Below, piece by piece: positions 24,153 through 32,504 of a stretch of 64,000 nucleotides of DNA. The stretch's first letter is position 1, and each line of letters opens with the position of its first letter. Source of the DNA: Olleya sediminilitoris (lineage in GTDB: Bacteria; Bacteroidota; Bacteroidia; Flavobacteriales; Flavobacteriaceae); the NCBI RefSeq assembly GCF_016785945.1, contig NZ_JAEMEF010000011.1, positions 1-64,000 on the forward strand, written 5' to 3'. The position numbers were made by a program, and so were the translations under genes. A model generated the notes under the pieces. That model was not told the origin of the DNA and did not search any database. It was given only the letters and a program-made list of their open reading frames with translations.

Positions 24153-26366
24153 ATGAAAAATTTATTTCTTTTTTTAACATTTTTAATGTTATCAATTTGT
24201 GCTAGTGCACAACAACAGTCAACCCAATTGGATACGACTAAAGTGACTAAACTTGATGAGGTTCTTATACAATCTATTCGTGTAAAAGATGATGCTCCAA
24301 TTACCCATTCTAATGTAACAAAAGCAAATCTCGAATCTCGTAATTTAGGACAAGACATTCCTATTTTATTAAATTACTTGCCATCTGTAGTTACAACTAG
24401 TGATGCTGGAGCAGGAGTCGGATATACAGGTATTCGTGTTCGTGGTGTTAGTGCTCAGTCAACTAACATAACCATTAATGGTATTCCTTATAATGATTCT
24501 GAAAGTTTAGGTACCTTTTGGGTAAATTTAGGAGATTTTACATCTTCTGTAGAAAGTCTTCAGTTGCAACGTGGTGTAGGAACATCAACTAATGGTTCTG
24601 GTGCTTTTGGAGCAAGTATTAATGTGTTATCTGATGCTGTGTCCAAAAAGGCTAGCGGTGAAGTCTCTAATAGTTTTGGGAGCTATAATACACGTAAACA
24701 TACTGTAAAATATAGTACAGGTTTATTAAATAATCAAATTGAAATATCAGGACGATTATCTCAAATTAATTCTGATGGATATATAGATAGAGCTACTTCT
24801 GACCTAAAGTCTTATTTTTTACAAGGTGCATATATCGATGATAATACTTTAATAAAAGCCATTACTTTTGGAGGTAAAGAGGTTACTTATCAATCTTGGA
24901 ATGGGTTTGATCCAGATTATGTCAGTGCTTTAGGTGCTAATCCTAATATTGAAGAAAATCGAACATTTAACGTGTCAGGAGCTTATTTTGATCAAGACGG
25001 TAATCTGCAGTTTTATGATAATGAAGTTGATAATTACCAACAAGATCATTATCAATTACATTGGAATCAAAAAATTAATAACTATTGGTCAACTAATTTA
25101 GGGTTAAACTATACAAAAGGTTCTGGTTATTTTGAACAATATAAAGAAGATGAAGATTTTGAAACTTATGGTTTTGATGAATTGGTTATTGGAGGTGAGA
25201 CTATCGATCAAACAGATGTTATTAGAAGACGTTGGTTAGATAATGATTTTTATGTTTTAAATGCTAACGTAAACTATACAGACGATAAATTAAATTTAAG
25301 TTCTGGTTTATTTTATAGTTCTTACCATGGAGATCATTTTGGAGAAGTTATATGGTCTCAATATGCTAGTAATAGTCAAATAAGAGATCATTATTATGAT
25401 AGTGATGGTGATAAATATGACTTTAGCACATTTGCAAAAGCTAATTATCAACTTAATTCAAAATTAAGTCTGTTTGTAGATTTACAATTTAGAAGTGTTA
25501 ATTATGATACAAGCGGAATTAATTCTGATTTAGAATTATTTGTAATAGATAAAACGTACAATTTTTTTAATCCAAAAGCAGGAGTATCTTATAATTTAAA
25601 TAACAATAATAATTTTTACTTGTCTTATGCAAGAGCTAACAGAGAAGCAAGTAGAAGTGATTTTGAAAGTAACCCTAACATAAAACCAGAACAGTTAAAT
25701 GACTTTGAATTAGGTTGGAGATATAAAAATCAAAATTTAGTTTTTAATGCTAATGCCTACTATATGTTATACAATGAGCAGTTAGTTTTAACAGGAGCGC
25801 TTGATGATGTAGGAGCTCCAATTAGAGAGAATTCTGGAAAAAGCTCTCGTCTTGGTTTAGAGTTAGAAGCAGTTGTAAAAGTAAATGATCAATTTTCAAT
25901 ACAACCAAATGTCACATTAAGTTCTAATAAAAATGACGAAACTATAATTTCTAAAGATGGCAGTTTAGTAAATTTAGGTAAAACTAACATATCATTTTCA
26001 CCAGATATAGTAGCGTCAAATGCTATAGTGTTTAAGCCAATAAATGCGCTTCAGCTGTCGTTTTTAAGTAAGTATATTGGAGAGCAATATATGAGTAATA
26101 CAGACTCTCAAGCATCAAAATTAGATAGTTATTTTGTAAACGATTTTAATGTTTCTTATGAAATTAAGACAAACAAAATTTTCAAATCAATTCTATTATC
26201 AGGATTGATTAATAACGTGTTTGGAGAAGAATATATTTCAAATGGATATTATTACACATATGATGATACTTGGTCTGATCCAAATACAACAACTACAATT
26301 GAAGGTACAGGATACTACCCACAAGCAACTACTAACTTTTTAGTAGGAGCAACATTAAAATTTTAA
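24153..26366 (+). CDS. TonB-dependent receptor for thiamine (TPP-riboswitch controlled)
   Basis: The 737-residue protein has a signal peptide (about 1-20), then directly a plug domain (about 35-170) with IRVRGVSAQSTNITINGIPYND and LQLQRGVGTSTNGSGAFGASINV. It lacks the CarboxypepD_reg domain of the phytate-type receptor at 13136. A 22-strand barrel follows and ends in a strand with terminal aromatic residues. The TPP riboswitch upstream shows that thiamine represses it, so it should import thiamine or a thiamine derivative. It probably supplies the PnuC-type transporter. Confidence 0.9.
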   Translation: MKNLFLFLTFLMLSICASAQQQSTQLDTTKVTKLDEVLIQSIRVKDDAPITHSNVTKANLESRNLGQDIPILLNYLPSVVTTSDAGAGVGYTGIRVRGVSAQSTNITINGIPYNDSESLGTFWVNLGDFTSSVESLQLQRGVGTSTNGSGAFGASINVLSDAVSKKASGEVSNSFGSYNTRKHTVKYSTGLLNNQIEISGRLSQINSDGYIDRATSDLKSYFLQGAYIDDNTLIKAITFGGKEVTYQSWNGFDPDYVSALGANPNIEENRTFNVSGAYFDQDGNLQFYDNEVDNYQQDHYQLHWNQKINNYWSTNLGLNYTKGSGYFEQYKEDEDFETYGFDELVIGGETIDQTDVIRRRWLDNDFYVLNANVNYTDDKLNLSSGLFYSSYHGDHFGEVIWSQYASNSQIRDHYYDSDGDKYDFSTFAKANYQLNSKLSLFVDLQFRSVNYDTSGINSDLELFVIDKTYNFFNPKAGVSYNLNNNNNFYLSYARANREASRSDFESNPNIKPEQLNDFELGWRYKNQNLVFNANAYYMLYNEQLVLTGALDDVGAPIRENSGKSSRLGLELEAVVKVNDQFSIQPNVTLSSNKNDETIISKDGSLVNLGKTNISFSPDIVASNAIVFKPINALQLSFLSKYIGEQYMSNTDSQASKLDSYFVNDFNVSYEIKTNKIFKSILLSGLINNVFGEEYISNGYYYTYDDTWSDPNTTTTIEGTGYYPQATTNFLVGATLKF

Positions 26367-26391
26367 TCAACAATTTTTTAAGTAAACCACC

Positions 26392-26421
26392 AAAAGCATC
26401 TCTAATTTAGAGGTGCTTTTT
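26392..26421. terminator. Bidirectional terminator
   Basis: Arms AAAAGCATCTCTAA and TTTAGAGGTGCTTTT pair with one G-T wobble and are followed by T residues. It lies between the convergent TonB receptor and lipoprotein genes; the lipoprotein stop is at its right edge. Confidence 0.8.
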
Positions 26422-26867
26422 TAGTTATTGTAAACTCTAATAACGTTTCCATTAGCTTCAACAAAATAAGGTTTTAAACTAAATTGTACATCAGTTCCAT
26501 CAAAAGGTACTCCACCACCAGCAATACTATAGCTATTGGCATCATCACAACCGCATGTGGCTATGCCTCCTTCAATAGTTAATACAGAACAGTTAGTAGG
26601 TACATGGTTAGGGTCTGTAATCTCAAAAGCATAATATTGATTTCCGGTATAATAAACTACAATACCATTATAACCATAGCCATTTAATACAACAGTACCA
26701 CCAGGAAATTCTAAATCATTATATTGTGGTAAGGTGGTATTTATAGTATTTGCGGTGTCAAAAGTAATATCAGGTATAAAATTACTACCGTTATCATCAT
26801 CATTGTTATTATGGCAAGAAAACAAGATGACAGAACATAAAATAAGTGTATATAAAGATCTTAACAT
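26421..26867 (-). CDS. Lipoprotein, possible degenerate Rieske-like fold
   Basis: The 148-residue protein has an SPII signal with Cys18 and an Asn/Asp-rich linker. The rest is a beta-rich domain with a segment NCSVLTIEGGIATCGCDDANSYSI (shown here in parts: NCSVLTIEGG and ATCGCDDANS). The positions of the cysteines recall Rieske [2Fe-2S] proteins, but the required CxH and CxxH pairs are not present, so no cluster is expected. Function unknown; likely envelope-anchored. Confidence 0.6.
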   Translation of the reverse strand: MLRSLYTLILCSVILFSCHNNNDDDNGSNFIPDITFDTANTINTTLPQYNDLEFPGGTVVLNGYGYNGIVVYYTGNQYYAFEITDPNHVPTNCSVLTIEGGIATCGCDDANSYSIAGGGVPFDGTDVQFSLKPYFVEANGNVIRVYNN

Positions 26868-26932
26868 ATAAATTTTAATAGTTTTTTAGCATCGCAATTT
26901 ACAACAAATACGACGTTGAATTAAATATTTTG

Positions 26933-26998
26933 TATATTTGTAATACAATCTCGTAGCGACGAGATTTTTTTTATGCTGAATTTAATTCGGCATCTTTT
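26933..26998 (+). promoter_or_regulatory. greA promoter and tandem leader hairpins
   Basis: TATATTTG (26933-26940) is the -7 box. Two terminator-like hairpins follow at once. The first is AATCTCGT, AGCG, ACGAGATT (26947-26966) followed by six T. The second is ATGCTGAAT, TTA, ATTCGGCAT (26973-26993, one G-T wobble) followed by a CTTTTTATTT tract. Both lie before the greA start at 27020, so the leader could terminate transcription early. The -33 TTG candidate is at 26916-26918, spacing short (14 bp). Confidence 0.6.
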
Positions 26999-27019
26999 TA
27001 TTTAATTAACGATGAAGTT

Positions 27020-27493
27020 ATGAGTAAAGTATCTTATTATACAGCAGAAGGGTTAAAAAAGTTGCGTGAAGAGCTTAAGCAATTAAAGGATGTAGAGCGC
27101 GTAAAAGCATCAAGAGCTATTGCGGAAGCAAGAGATAAAGGTGATTTAAGTGAAAATGCAGAGTATGATGCAGCCAAAGAAGCTCAAGGTATGTTAGAAA
27201 TGCGAATTGCAAAACTTGAAGACCAAATGGCAGGAGCACGCGTTATAGACGAGTCTCAAATGGACACTTCAAAAATACTAGTACTATCTAAAGTAAAAAT
27301 CAAAAACCAAACCAATGGTATGGAAATGAATTACACTTTAGTAGCAGATGGAGAAGCTGATTTGGCTTCAGGAAAAATATCTGTAAACAGTCCAATAGGT
27401 AAAGGTTTATTAGGTAAATCTGTTGGTGATGTAGCAGAAATTAGTGTGCCAAGTGGTATCATTAAATTTGATATTGTTGAAATATCAAGATAA
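27020..27493 (+). CDS. greA: Transcription elongation factor GreA
   Basis: The 157-residue protein matches GreA: coiled-coil N-terminus (about 1-75) with DKGDLSENAEYDAAKEAQ near 36, which carries the two acidic tip residues (Asp-Leu-Ser-Glu-Asn-Ala-Glu). The C-terminal FKBP-like domain contains PIGKGLLGKSVGDVAEI near 123. It rescues backtracked RNA polymerase by stimulating transcript cleavage. It is monocistronic, with an unusual two-hairpin leader. Confidence 0.96.
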   Translation: MSKVSYYTAEGLKKLREELKQLKDVERVKASRAIAEARDKGDLSENAEYDAAKEAQGMLEMRIAKLEDQMAGARVIDESQMDTSKILVLSKVKIKNQTNGMEMNYTLVADGEADLASGKISVNSPIGKGLLGKSVGDVAEISVPSGIIKFDIVEISR

Positions 27494-27550
27494 AAATTAA
27501 ACAATCTGTTTTCGCTTTCGCGGAAATCCCTAAAAATATAAAACTTTTAA

Positions 27551-27597
27551 AATTCCTGTTTATTCTGAAACAAAAATCAGATTAGCAGGAATCTTTT
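27551..27597 (+). terminator. Terminator after greA
   Basis: ATTCCTG pairs with CAGGAAT, extended by TCTGA with TCAGA, and a T7 tract follows. It lies just before the HIT gene. Confidence 0.75.
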
Positions 27598-27625
27598 TTT
27601 ATCTTTAATTTTTAAACTAAAATAT

Positions 27626-28015
27626 ATGGCTTCTATTTTTACAAAGATTGTTAATGGCGAAATCCCTTGCTACAAAGTAGCAGAAACTGAAGATTTTTTA
27701 GCTTTTTTGGACGTAAACCCTAATGCGGAAGGTCATACGCTTTGTATACCTAAAAAAGAAGTAGATAAACTATTTGATTTAGATGAAGCGACTTACATTG
27801 GATTAATGCAATTTTCAAGAGAAGTAGCAATAGCTTTAGAAAAAACTGTACCATGTAAACGTGTAGGAGTAAGCGTTATTGGGTTAGAAGTGCCACATGT
27901 ACACGTGCATTTAATTCCGTTAAACACTATGGAAGATGCAAGGTTTATTAACAAAGTAGCTTTACAAAAAGACCAGTTTGAAGCTTTAGCTAAAGCTATT
28001 AATGCTAATTTATAA
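27626..28015 (+). CDS. HIT-family hydrolase
   Basis: The 129-residue protein has the histidine triad VPHVHVHLIPL (about 92-102) and a FLDVNPNAEGHTLCIPK segment near 28. HIT proteins hydrolyse nucleotide conjugates such as AMP-lysine or dinucleoside polyphosphates. The middle is typical for Hint-like enzymes. It is convergent with the next gene, whose stop overlaps it by 6 bp. Confidence 0.92.
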   Translation: MASIFTKIVNGEIPCYKVAETEDFLAFLDVNPNAEGHTLCIPKKEVDKLFDLDEATYIGLMQFSREVAIALEKTVPCKRVGVSVIGLEVPHVHVHLIPLNTMEDARFINKVALQKDQFEALAKAINANL

Positions 28016-28360
28016 GTAATTATAAACTAAAAAAGTAATTACGGCAGCTAGACTTAATACAAGTACTGTAAATAATATCCAAAAAAGACTTTTGTATTTT
28101 TTTGATGACTTTTTAGGCTGAAAAGCCTTCATTTGGTAATTGTAAATACGCTCTATATCATCAGTCCATCGTGCAGGATATATTTCTGTATGGCAGACTA
28201 CACAATTCATTTCTGTACTTACCTCCTGTGTAATGCTTTTATAAAAAATAGTTTCAATAAAGCGCTGTTTAAAAGTTAATTGTAAACCTTTAGTACTAAA
28301 GCACTCAGGGCAATTATTAATTAAATTTACAGTATTTATTGTTATTAATTTTTCTGACAT
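28010..28360 (-). CDS. Small zinc-ribbon-like membrane protein
   Basis: The 116-residue protein has four cysteines in two pairs: CPEC near residue 18 and CVVC near 53, a zinc-ribbon-like arrangement. A basic stretch (KKSSKKYKS) is followed by one membrane helix (about 91-114). Its start directly abuts the stop of the sensor kinase gene, so both are probably co-transcribed; a partner role is possible. Function unknown. Confidence 0.6.
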   Translation of the reverse strand: MSEKLITINTVNLINNCPECFSTKGLQLTFKQRFIETIFYKSITQEVSTEMNCVVCHTEIYPARWTDDIERIYNYQMKAFQPKKSSKKYKSLFWILFTVLVLSLAAVITFLVYNYL

Positions 28361-29548
28361 TTATAATATAGTTTTTAAACTAATTTGCATAGTTGTACCA
28401 ACTCCTTTTTCAGAGTTTAATACTTTAATCTGACCGTTATGAAAATCTTCTACAATACGTTTTGCTAAGGACAATCCAAGTCCCCAACCTCGTTTTTTTG
28501 TGGTATAACCAGGCTCAAAGATAGTATTAAATTCGTTTTTACTTATTCCTTTTCCAGTATCTGTTACTGTAATTTTTACTTGTTGTTCTAATTGAGATAT
28601 ACTAAGCTGTAAATCACCTTTTCCCTTCATTGCATCTATTGCATTTTTAACTAAATTTTCAATAGTCCAACCATAAAGTTGCTTATTTAAATTAACATAA
28701 ATTGGGTGTTCTGGTAATTTGATGTCAAAGTTTACAAGCTTAGATGATCTTGATTTTAAATAGTCAAAGGCTTCTTGAGTTTCTGATATTATATCCGCTT
28801 TTTCAAGTGTAGGTATAGATCCAATTTTACTAAAACGCTCTGTAATAGTTTGTAATCTATGGATATCTTTTTCAATTTCTTTGATGTATTCAGGATTTGT
28901 ATCTTCAATTTTTAATATTTCTGTCCAACCAATTAAAGAAGATAGAGGTGTACCTATTTGATGTGCAGTTTCTTTAGCCATTCCTGACCACAATTTATTT
29001 TGTGTTGCAATTTTACTACTTCGGTAAAAAAAGTAAACAACTGCAGCAAACAATACTATAATTAGTAAAAGAGCTAACGGATAGTATTTTAATTTGTTCA
29101 ATAGTGGCGAGTTTCCGTAGTATAAAGTCCCTATAGCTTCATCTTTGTTAGTGGTATTATTAAAATAGGATAATGGTATTGGACTGTTTTCTTGTTTAAA
29201 CTGCTCTTTTTTCTTTAATAAATATCTTTCGACATGTTTGATTTTTAAAGTGTCTAAATTATTAAAACTACTTATTTCGCCTGTTGGCGAAACTAAAATC
29301 ATTGGTGTTGTTGAGGTAGAATCTGTTATAATAAACGTGGTTACATTATTAACTTCGCCATCCAAACCATTTCTAAAACTATTTAAAAAATCACTTTGCG
29401 CATAGGACCAAGTTTCCATTTTTCTACGTTCTTCAGCTTTAAACTTTTGAAAAAACACATAGGTGTTCCATAAAATTAAAGAGATAATGGCAAATGAAGC
29501 AGTAATAATAATCCAGCGAAACAGCTGACGATGTTTTGTAAAAAACAT
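28361..29548 (-). CDS. Membrane sensor histidine kinase
   Basis: The 395-residue protein has a membrane helix at about 13-33, a periplasmic sensor region (34-153) and a second helix (about 155-177). HisKA follows with AKETAHQIGTPLSSLIGW near 190; His is the phosphorylation site. HATPase_c includes NLVKNAIDAM near 283, DTGKGI near 325 and GWGLGLSLAKRI near 351. No response regulator gene is adjacent, so it is an orphan within the window. The signal it senses is unknown. Confidence 0.88.
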   Translation of the reverse strand: MFFTKHRQLFRWIIITASFAIISLILWNTYVFFQKFKAEERRKMETWSYAQSDFLNSFRNGLDGEVNNVTTFIITDSTSTTPMILVSPTGEISSFNNLDTLKIKHVERYLLKKKEQFKQENSPIPLSYFNNTTNKDEAIGTLYYGNSPLLNKLKYYPLALLLIIVLFAAVVYFFYRSSKIATQNKLWSGMAKETAHQIGTPLSSLIGWTEILKIEDTNPEYIKEIEKDIHRLQTITERFSKIGSIPTLEKADIISETQEAFDYLKSRSSKLVNFDIKLPEHPIYVNLNKQLYGWTIENLVKNAIDAMKGKGDLQLSISQLEQQVKITVTDTGKGISKNEFNTIFEPGYTTKKRGWGLGLSLAKRIVEDFHNGQIKVLNSEKGVGTTMQISLKTIL

Positions 29549-29619
29549 GATATAATTTTTTGTTGTTAATATAATGTAATTCTGTTAATAATATTGTGAT
29601 GCATGTATAGTTATTAGTT

Positions 29620-29649
29620 TTTGGTTGGTTAACAGAATCCGTATTTTTG
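29620..29649 (+). promoter_or_regulatory. Promoter of flavin reductase-like gene
   Basis: TTTG (29620-29623) and TATTTTTG (29642-29649), 18 bp apart, match the Bacteroidota promoter pattern, about 20 bp before the start codon at 29670. Confidence 0.6.
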
Positions 29650-29669
29650 TGTAAAACAAACAGACAACT

Positions 29670-30524
29670 ATGTTATCTTTTACTCCTCAAGAATTTCCGA
29701 CCGCAAAATTACATGGCTATTTGCTAAGTGCTGTGGCACCTAGACCAATAGCGTTTGCAAGTACTATAGATGCAAATGGTAAGCCTAATTTATCACCTTT
29801 CAGTTTTTTCAATGTGTTTAGTGCTAATCCTCCTATTTTAATTTTTTCGCCAGCAAGACGCGTTAGGGATAATACTACAAAGCATACTTTACACAATGCA
29901 GAACTAACTAAAGAAGTAGTGATTAATGTTGTTAATTATGACATTGTACAACAAATGTCGTTAAGTAGCACAGAATATGCAGAAGGTGTAAACGAATTTG
30001 ATAAAGCTGGCTTAACTATGCTTAAATCTGATATTGTAAAACCATTTAGGGTTGCAGAAAGTCCTGTGCAAATGGAATGTAAAGTCAACGATATTGTAAA
30101 ACTTGGTACAGAAGGAGGAGCTGGTAATTTAATAATCTGTGAGGTTGTAAAAATGCATGTTTCAGAATCTGTTTTAGATGAAAATAAAGCAATAAACCAA
30201 AATAAATTAGACTTAGTGTCTAGAGCAGGTGGTAGTTTTTATAGTCGTGCTAAATCAGGATTTTTTGAAATCCCTAAACCGTTATCAACCTTGGGTATAG
30301 GTGTAGATGCACTACCTAAATCTGTTAGAGAAAGTGTGGTTTTAACAGGAAATGATTTAGGGCTTTTAGGAAATGTTGAAAACTTCCCTGATGAAAAAAG
30401 CATTCTGGCTTTTAAAAACCAACATAATTTAAGTTCTTTGTCCACTGAACAAAAACACCAAAAAGCAAAAGATCTTTTAAGTTTTAATGATATTGAAGGA
30501 GCTTGGAAAGTGTTATTATCGTAA
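29670..30524 (+). CDS. Flavin reductase-like FMN-binding protein
   Basis: The 284-residue protein carries a flavin_reduct domain (about 17-170): PRPIAFASTIDANGKPNLSPFSFFNVFSANPP near 26 (given in parts) and a TEYAEGVNEFDKAGLT segment near 94 typical of DIM6/NTAB-type FMN-binding proteins. The C-terminal third (about 200-284) is extra sequence beyond the core domain. The reaction is unknown. No membrane segment. Confidence 0.78.
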   Translation: MLSFTPQEFPTAKLHGYLLSAVAPRPIAFASTIDANGKPNLSPFSFFNVFSANPPILIFSPARRVRDNTTKHTLHNAELTKEVVINVVNYDIVQQMSLSSTEYAEGVNEFDKAGLTMLKSDIVKPFRVAESPVQMECKVNDIVKLGTEGGAGNLIICEVVKMHVSESVLDENKAINQNKLDLVSRAGGSFYSRAKSGFFEIPKPLSTLGIGVDALPKSVRESVVLTGNDLGLLGNVENFPDEKSILAFKNQHNLSSLSTEQKHQKAKDLLSFNDIEGAWKVLLS

Positions 30525-30529
30525 ATTTG
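30503..30529 (+). promoter_or_regulatory. Promoter of DUF3127 gene inside the preceding gene end
   Basis: TTG (30503-30505) and TAAATTTG (30522-30529), 16 bp apart, match the Bacteroidota pattern. The -7 box overlaps the stop codon region of the flavin reductase-like gene, so the following gene may be transcribed separately. Confidence 0.5.
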
Positions 30530-30569
30530 CGATTTTAATTTAGACGAATATTTAATAATTATATAGAAA

Positions 30570-30944
30570 ATGGAAGTACAAGGGAAAGTAAAACTAGTAG
30601 GAGAAACACAAACTTTTGGTAGTAACGGATTTAGAAAAAGAGAGTTAGTTGTAACTACAGAAGAGCAATATCCTCAGCATATTTTAGTAGAGTTTGTTCA
30701 AGATAAATGTGACTTATTAAACAACTATCAAGTTGGACAAGATGTTAAAGTAAATATTAATTTACGTGGTAGAGAATGGGTAAACCCTCAAGGTGAAACT
30801 AAGTACTTTAACTCTATTCAAGGATGGAGAATTGAAGGTGTACAAGCAGGAGCACCTCAAGGTATGCCAGAAGTACCACCAGCACAAGCTTTTGAGCCAG
30901 CTAAAGATGTAAAGTCAGAAGATCACGACGACTTACCATTTTAG
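30570..30944 (+). CDS. DUF3127 protein
   Basis: The 124-residue protein fits DUF3127: MEVQGKVKLVGETQTFGSNGFRKREL opening (in parts), an OB-fold-like beta pattern (1-90) and a disordered Pro/Gln-rich tail ending in DDLPF. The acidic DDLPF tail resembles the C-terminal tip of single-stranded DNA-binding proteins, so an SSB-like role is plausible but unproven. Confidence 0.78.
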   Translation: MEVQGKVKLVGETQTFGSNGFRKRELVVTTEEQYPQHILVEFVQDKCDLLNNYQVGQDVKVNINLRGREWVNPQGETKYFNSIQGWRIEGVQAGAPQGMPEVPPAQAFEPAKDVKSEDHDDLPF

Positions 30945-30978
30945 TAAATATAATACTGTAATAACAGTATTAACATAT

Positions 30979-31012
30979 AAAACCTCAATACTAACGTATT
31001 GAGGTTTTTTTA
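30979..31012 (+). terminator. Terminator after DUF3127 gene
   Basis: AAAACCTCAATAC and GTATTGAGGTTTT pair around a TAAC loop, followed by a T tract. Confidence 0.85.
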
Positions 31013-31052
31013 TTATAACACTTTTACTTATTTTTCAATTAATTAATAAAGT

Positions 31053-31679
31053 ATGGATTTTTTAAACACTAGCAATAATTTTCCTGATGTGTCTCAAGCT
31101 ACCGAAGATGGTTTATTAGCTGTTGGTGGAGACTTAAGTCCAGAACGTCTGCTCGATGCTTATCAAAAAGGAATTTTCCCTTGGTTTGAAGATGATAATA
31201 CAATTTTATGGTGGTCACCAGATCCAAGATTTGTTTTGTTTCCAGAAGATTTAAAAGTCTCTAAAAGTATGAAGCAAGTTTTACGTAATACAGATTTTGA
31301 AGTCACAGTCAACACAAATTTTGAAGCTGTAATTAATGCTTGTGCAGCAGCTAATAGACCAGGTCAGGATGATACTTGGATTACAAAGGGCATGATTGAA
31401 GCTTATACAAAATTAAACCAATTGGGTTATGCAAAATCAATAGAGGTTTGGTTAGATAAAGAATTGGTCGGAGGATTGTACGGTATTGATTTAAATAATG
31501 GCGTATTTTGTGGTGAGAGTATGTTTACTAAAGTTAGTAATGCTAGCAAAGTAGGCTTTATAAGTTTTATTCAAAACACTAACTATAAGCTAATAGATTG
31601 TCAAGTTTATACTAACCATCTTGAAAGTTTAGGAGCTATAGATATACCTCGTTATCAATTTTTAAAGTATTTAATTTAA
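31053..31679 (+). CDS. aat: Leucyl/phenylalanyl-tRNA-protein transferase
   Basis: The 208-residue enzyme adds Leu or Phe to N-terminal Arg/Lys of proteins, marking them for ClpS-ClpAP. Motifs: AVGGDLSPERLLDAYQKGIFPWF near 22 (in parts) and a WWSPDPRFV segment near 52, with VGGLYGI near 139. It lies convergent with tag; their 3' ends overlap by 4 bp. Confidence 0.93.
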   Translation: MDFLNTSNNFPDVSQATEDGLLAVGGDLSPERLLDAYQKGIFPWFEDDNTILWWSPDPRFVLFPEDLKVSKSMKQVLRNTDFEVTVNTNFEAVINACAAANRPGQDDTWITKGMIEAYTKLNQLGYAKSIEVWLDKELVGGLYGIDLNNGVFCGESMFTKVSNASKVGFISFIQNTNYKLIDCQVYTNHLESLGAIDIPRYQFLKYLI

Positions 31680-32239
31680 ACTTCATTGTACCTAAAGCAG
31701 TCTATTTCATGATCGTTTACCATACCAATAGCCTGCATAAAAGCGTAAATAACCGTTGATCCAACAAATTTAAAACCTCGTTTTTTTAGGGCTTTACTAA
31801 TAGTGTCACTTAACTCTGTATTTGCAGGAGCGTCTTTATAATCTTGCACTTTGTTTTTTATGGGTTTATTGTCTACAAAAGCCCATATGTAATCACTAAA
31901 ACTTCCAAATTCATTTTGTATATCAATAAATAAATTAGCATTAGTAATTGTTGCGTTTATTTTAAGCTTATTTCTTATAATACCAGCATTTTGTAATAAC
32001 TCAGCTTTTTTATCTTCATTGTAGTTCGCAATTTTTTTATAGTCAAACTGATCAAACGCATCAAAAAAATTATTGCGTTTTCGTAAAATGGTAATCCAAC
32101 TAAGTCCTGCTTGAAAGGTTTCTAATATTAAAAATTCAAAAAGAGTTTCATCGTCATAAACAGGTGTTCCCCATTCTTGGTCATGGTAAGCTTCATAAAG
32201 TGCATCACCAACACACCATCCACATTTATGCTTTTTCAT
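31676..32239 (-). CDS. tag: DNA-3-methyladenine glycosylase I
   Basis: The 187-residue enzyme excises 3-methyladenine. Motifs: zinc ligands in a CGWCVGD start (Cys5) and HDQEWGTP near 19, the catalytic ETFQAGLSW near 40 (Glu), and the C-terminal VNDHEIDCFRY with His and Cys ligands near 173-179. Length is normal. A small membrane protein gene overlaps its 5' end by 14 bp. Confidence 0.94.
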   Translation of the reverse strand: MKKHKCGWCVGDALYEAYHDQEWGTPVYDDETLFEFLILETFQAGLSWITILRKRNNFFDAFDQFDYKKIANYNEDKKAELLQNAGIIRNKLKINATITNANLFIDIQNEFGSFSDYIWAFVDNKPIKNKVQDYKDAPANTELSDTISKALKKRGFKFVGSTVIYAFMQAIGMVNDHEIDCFRYNEV

Positions 32240-32426
32240 TGTTCTTCATTTTACGATATTGGTTAATATTTATTAATATATAAATAAGTACTATTAGATG
32301 TCTTAAATCAAATAAATATAAGTTTTTGAAAATTTGATAATTAGGAATTAAGTCAAAGTATTTACAGGCTAATAAAGCTATAAATATAATGAGTAAAATA
32401 GTCTTAATTTTTTGAATAGAAAGCAT
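32226..32426 (-). CDS. Small membrane protein of unknown function
   Basis: The 66-residue protein has two hydrophobic helices (about 9-27 and 43-57) and a basic, polar C-terminus (YRKMKNNEKA). The stop overlaps the start of tag by 14 bp, which suggests co-transcription and coupling. No homology recognised; it could be a chance frame, but the membrane topology and overlap favour a gene. Confidence 0.45.
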   Translation of the reverse strand: MLSIQKIKTILLIIFIALLACKYFDLIPNYQIFKNLYLFDLRHLIVLIYILININQYRKMKNNEKA

Positions 32427-32492
32427 TGTAAGGAATTTTCAATATTTTCTACTAATGTAACAACAGTAACTTAAAAAAAATAATAGTTGCTG

Positions 32493-32500
32493 TACTTTTG
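32493..32500 (+). promoter_or_regulatory. -7 box just ahead of thioredoxin-like gene
   Basis: TACTTTTG matches TAnnTTTG and ends only 4 bp before the ATG at 32505, so the transcript would be almost leaderless. No good -33 box was found. Confidence 0.4.
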
Positions 32501-32504
32501 TAAT

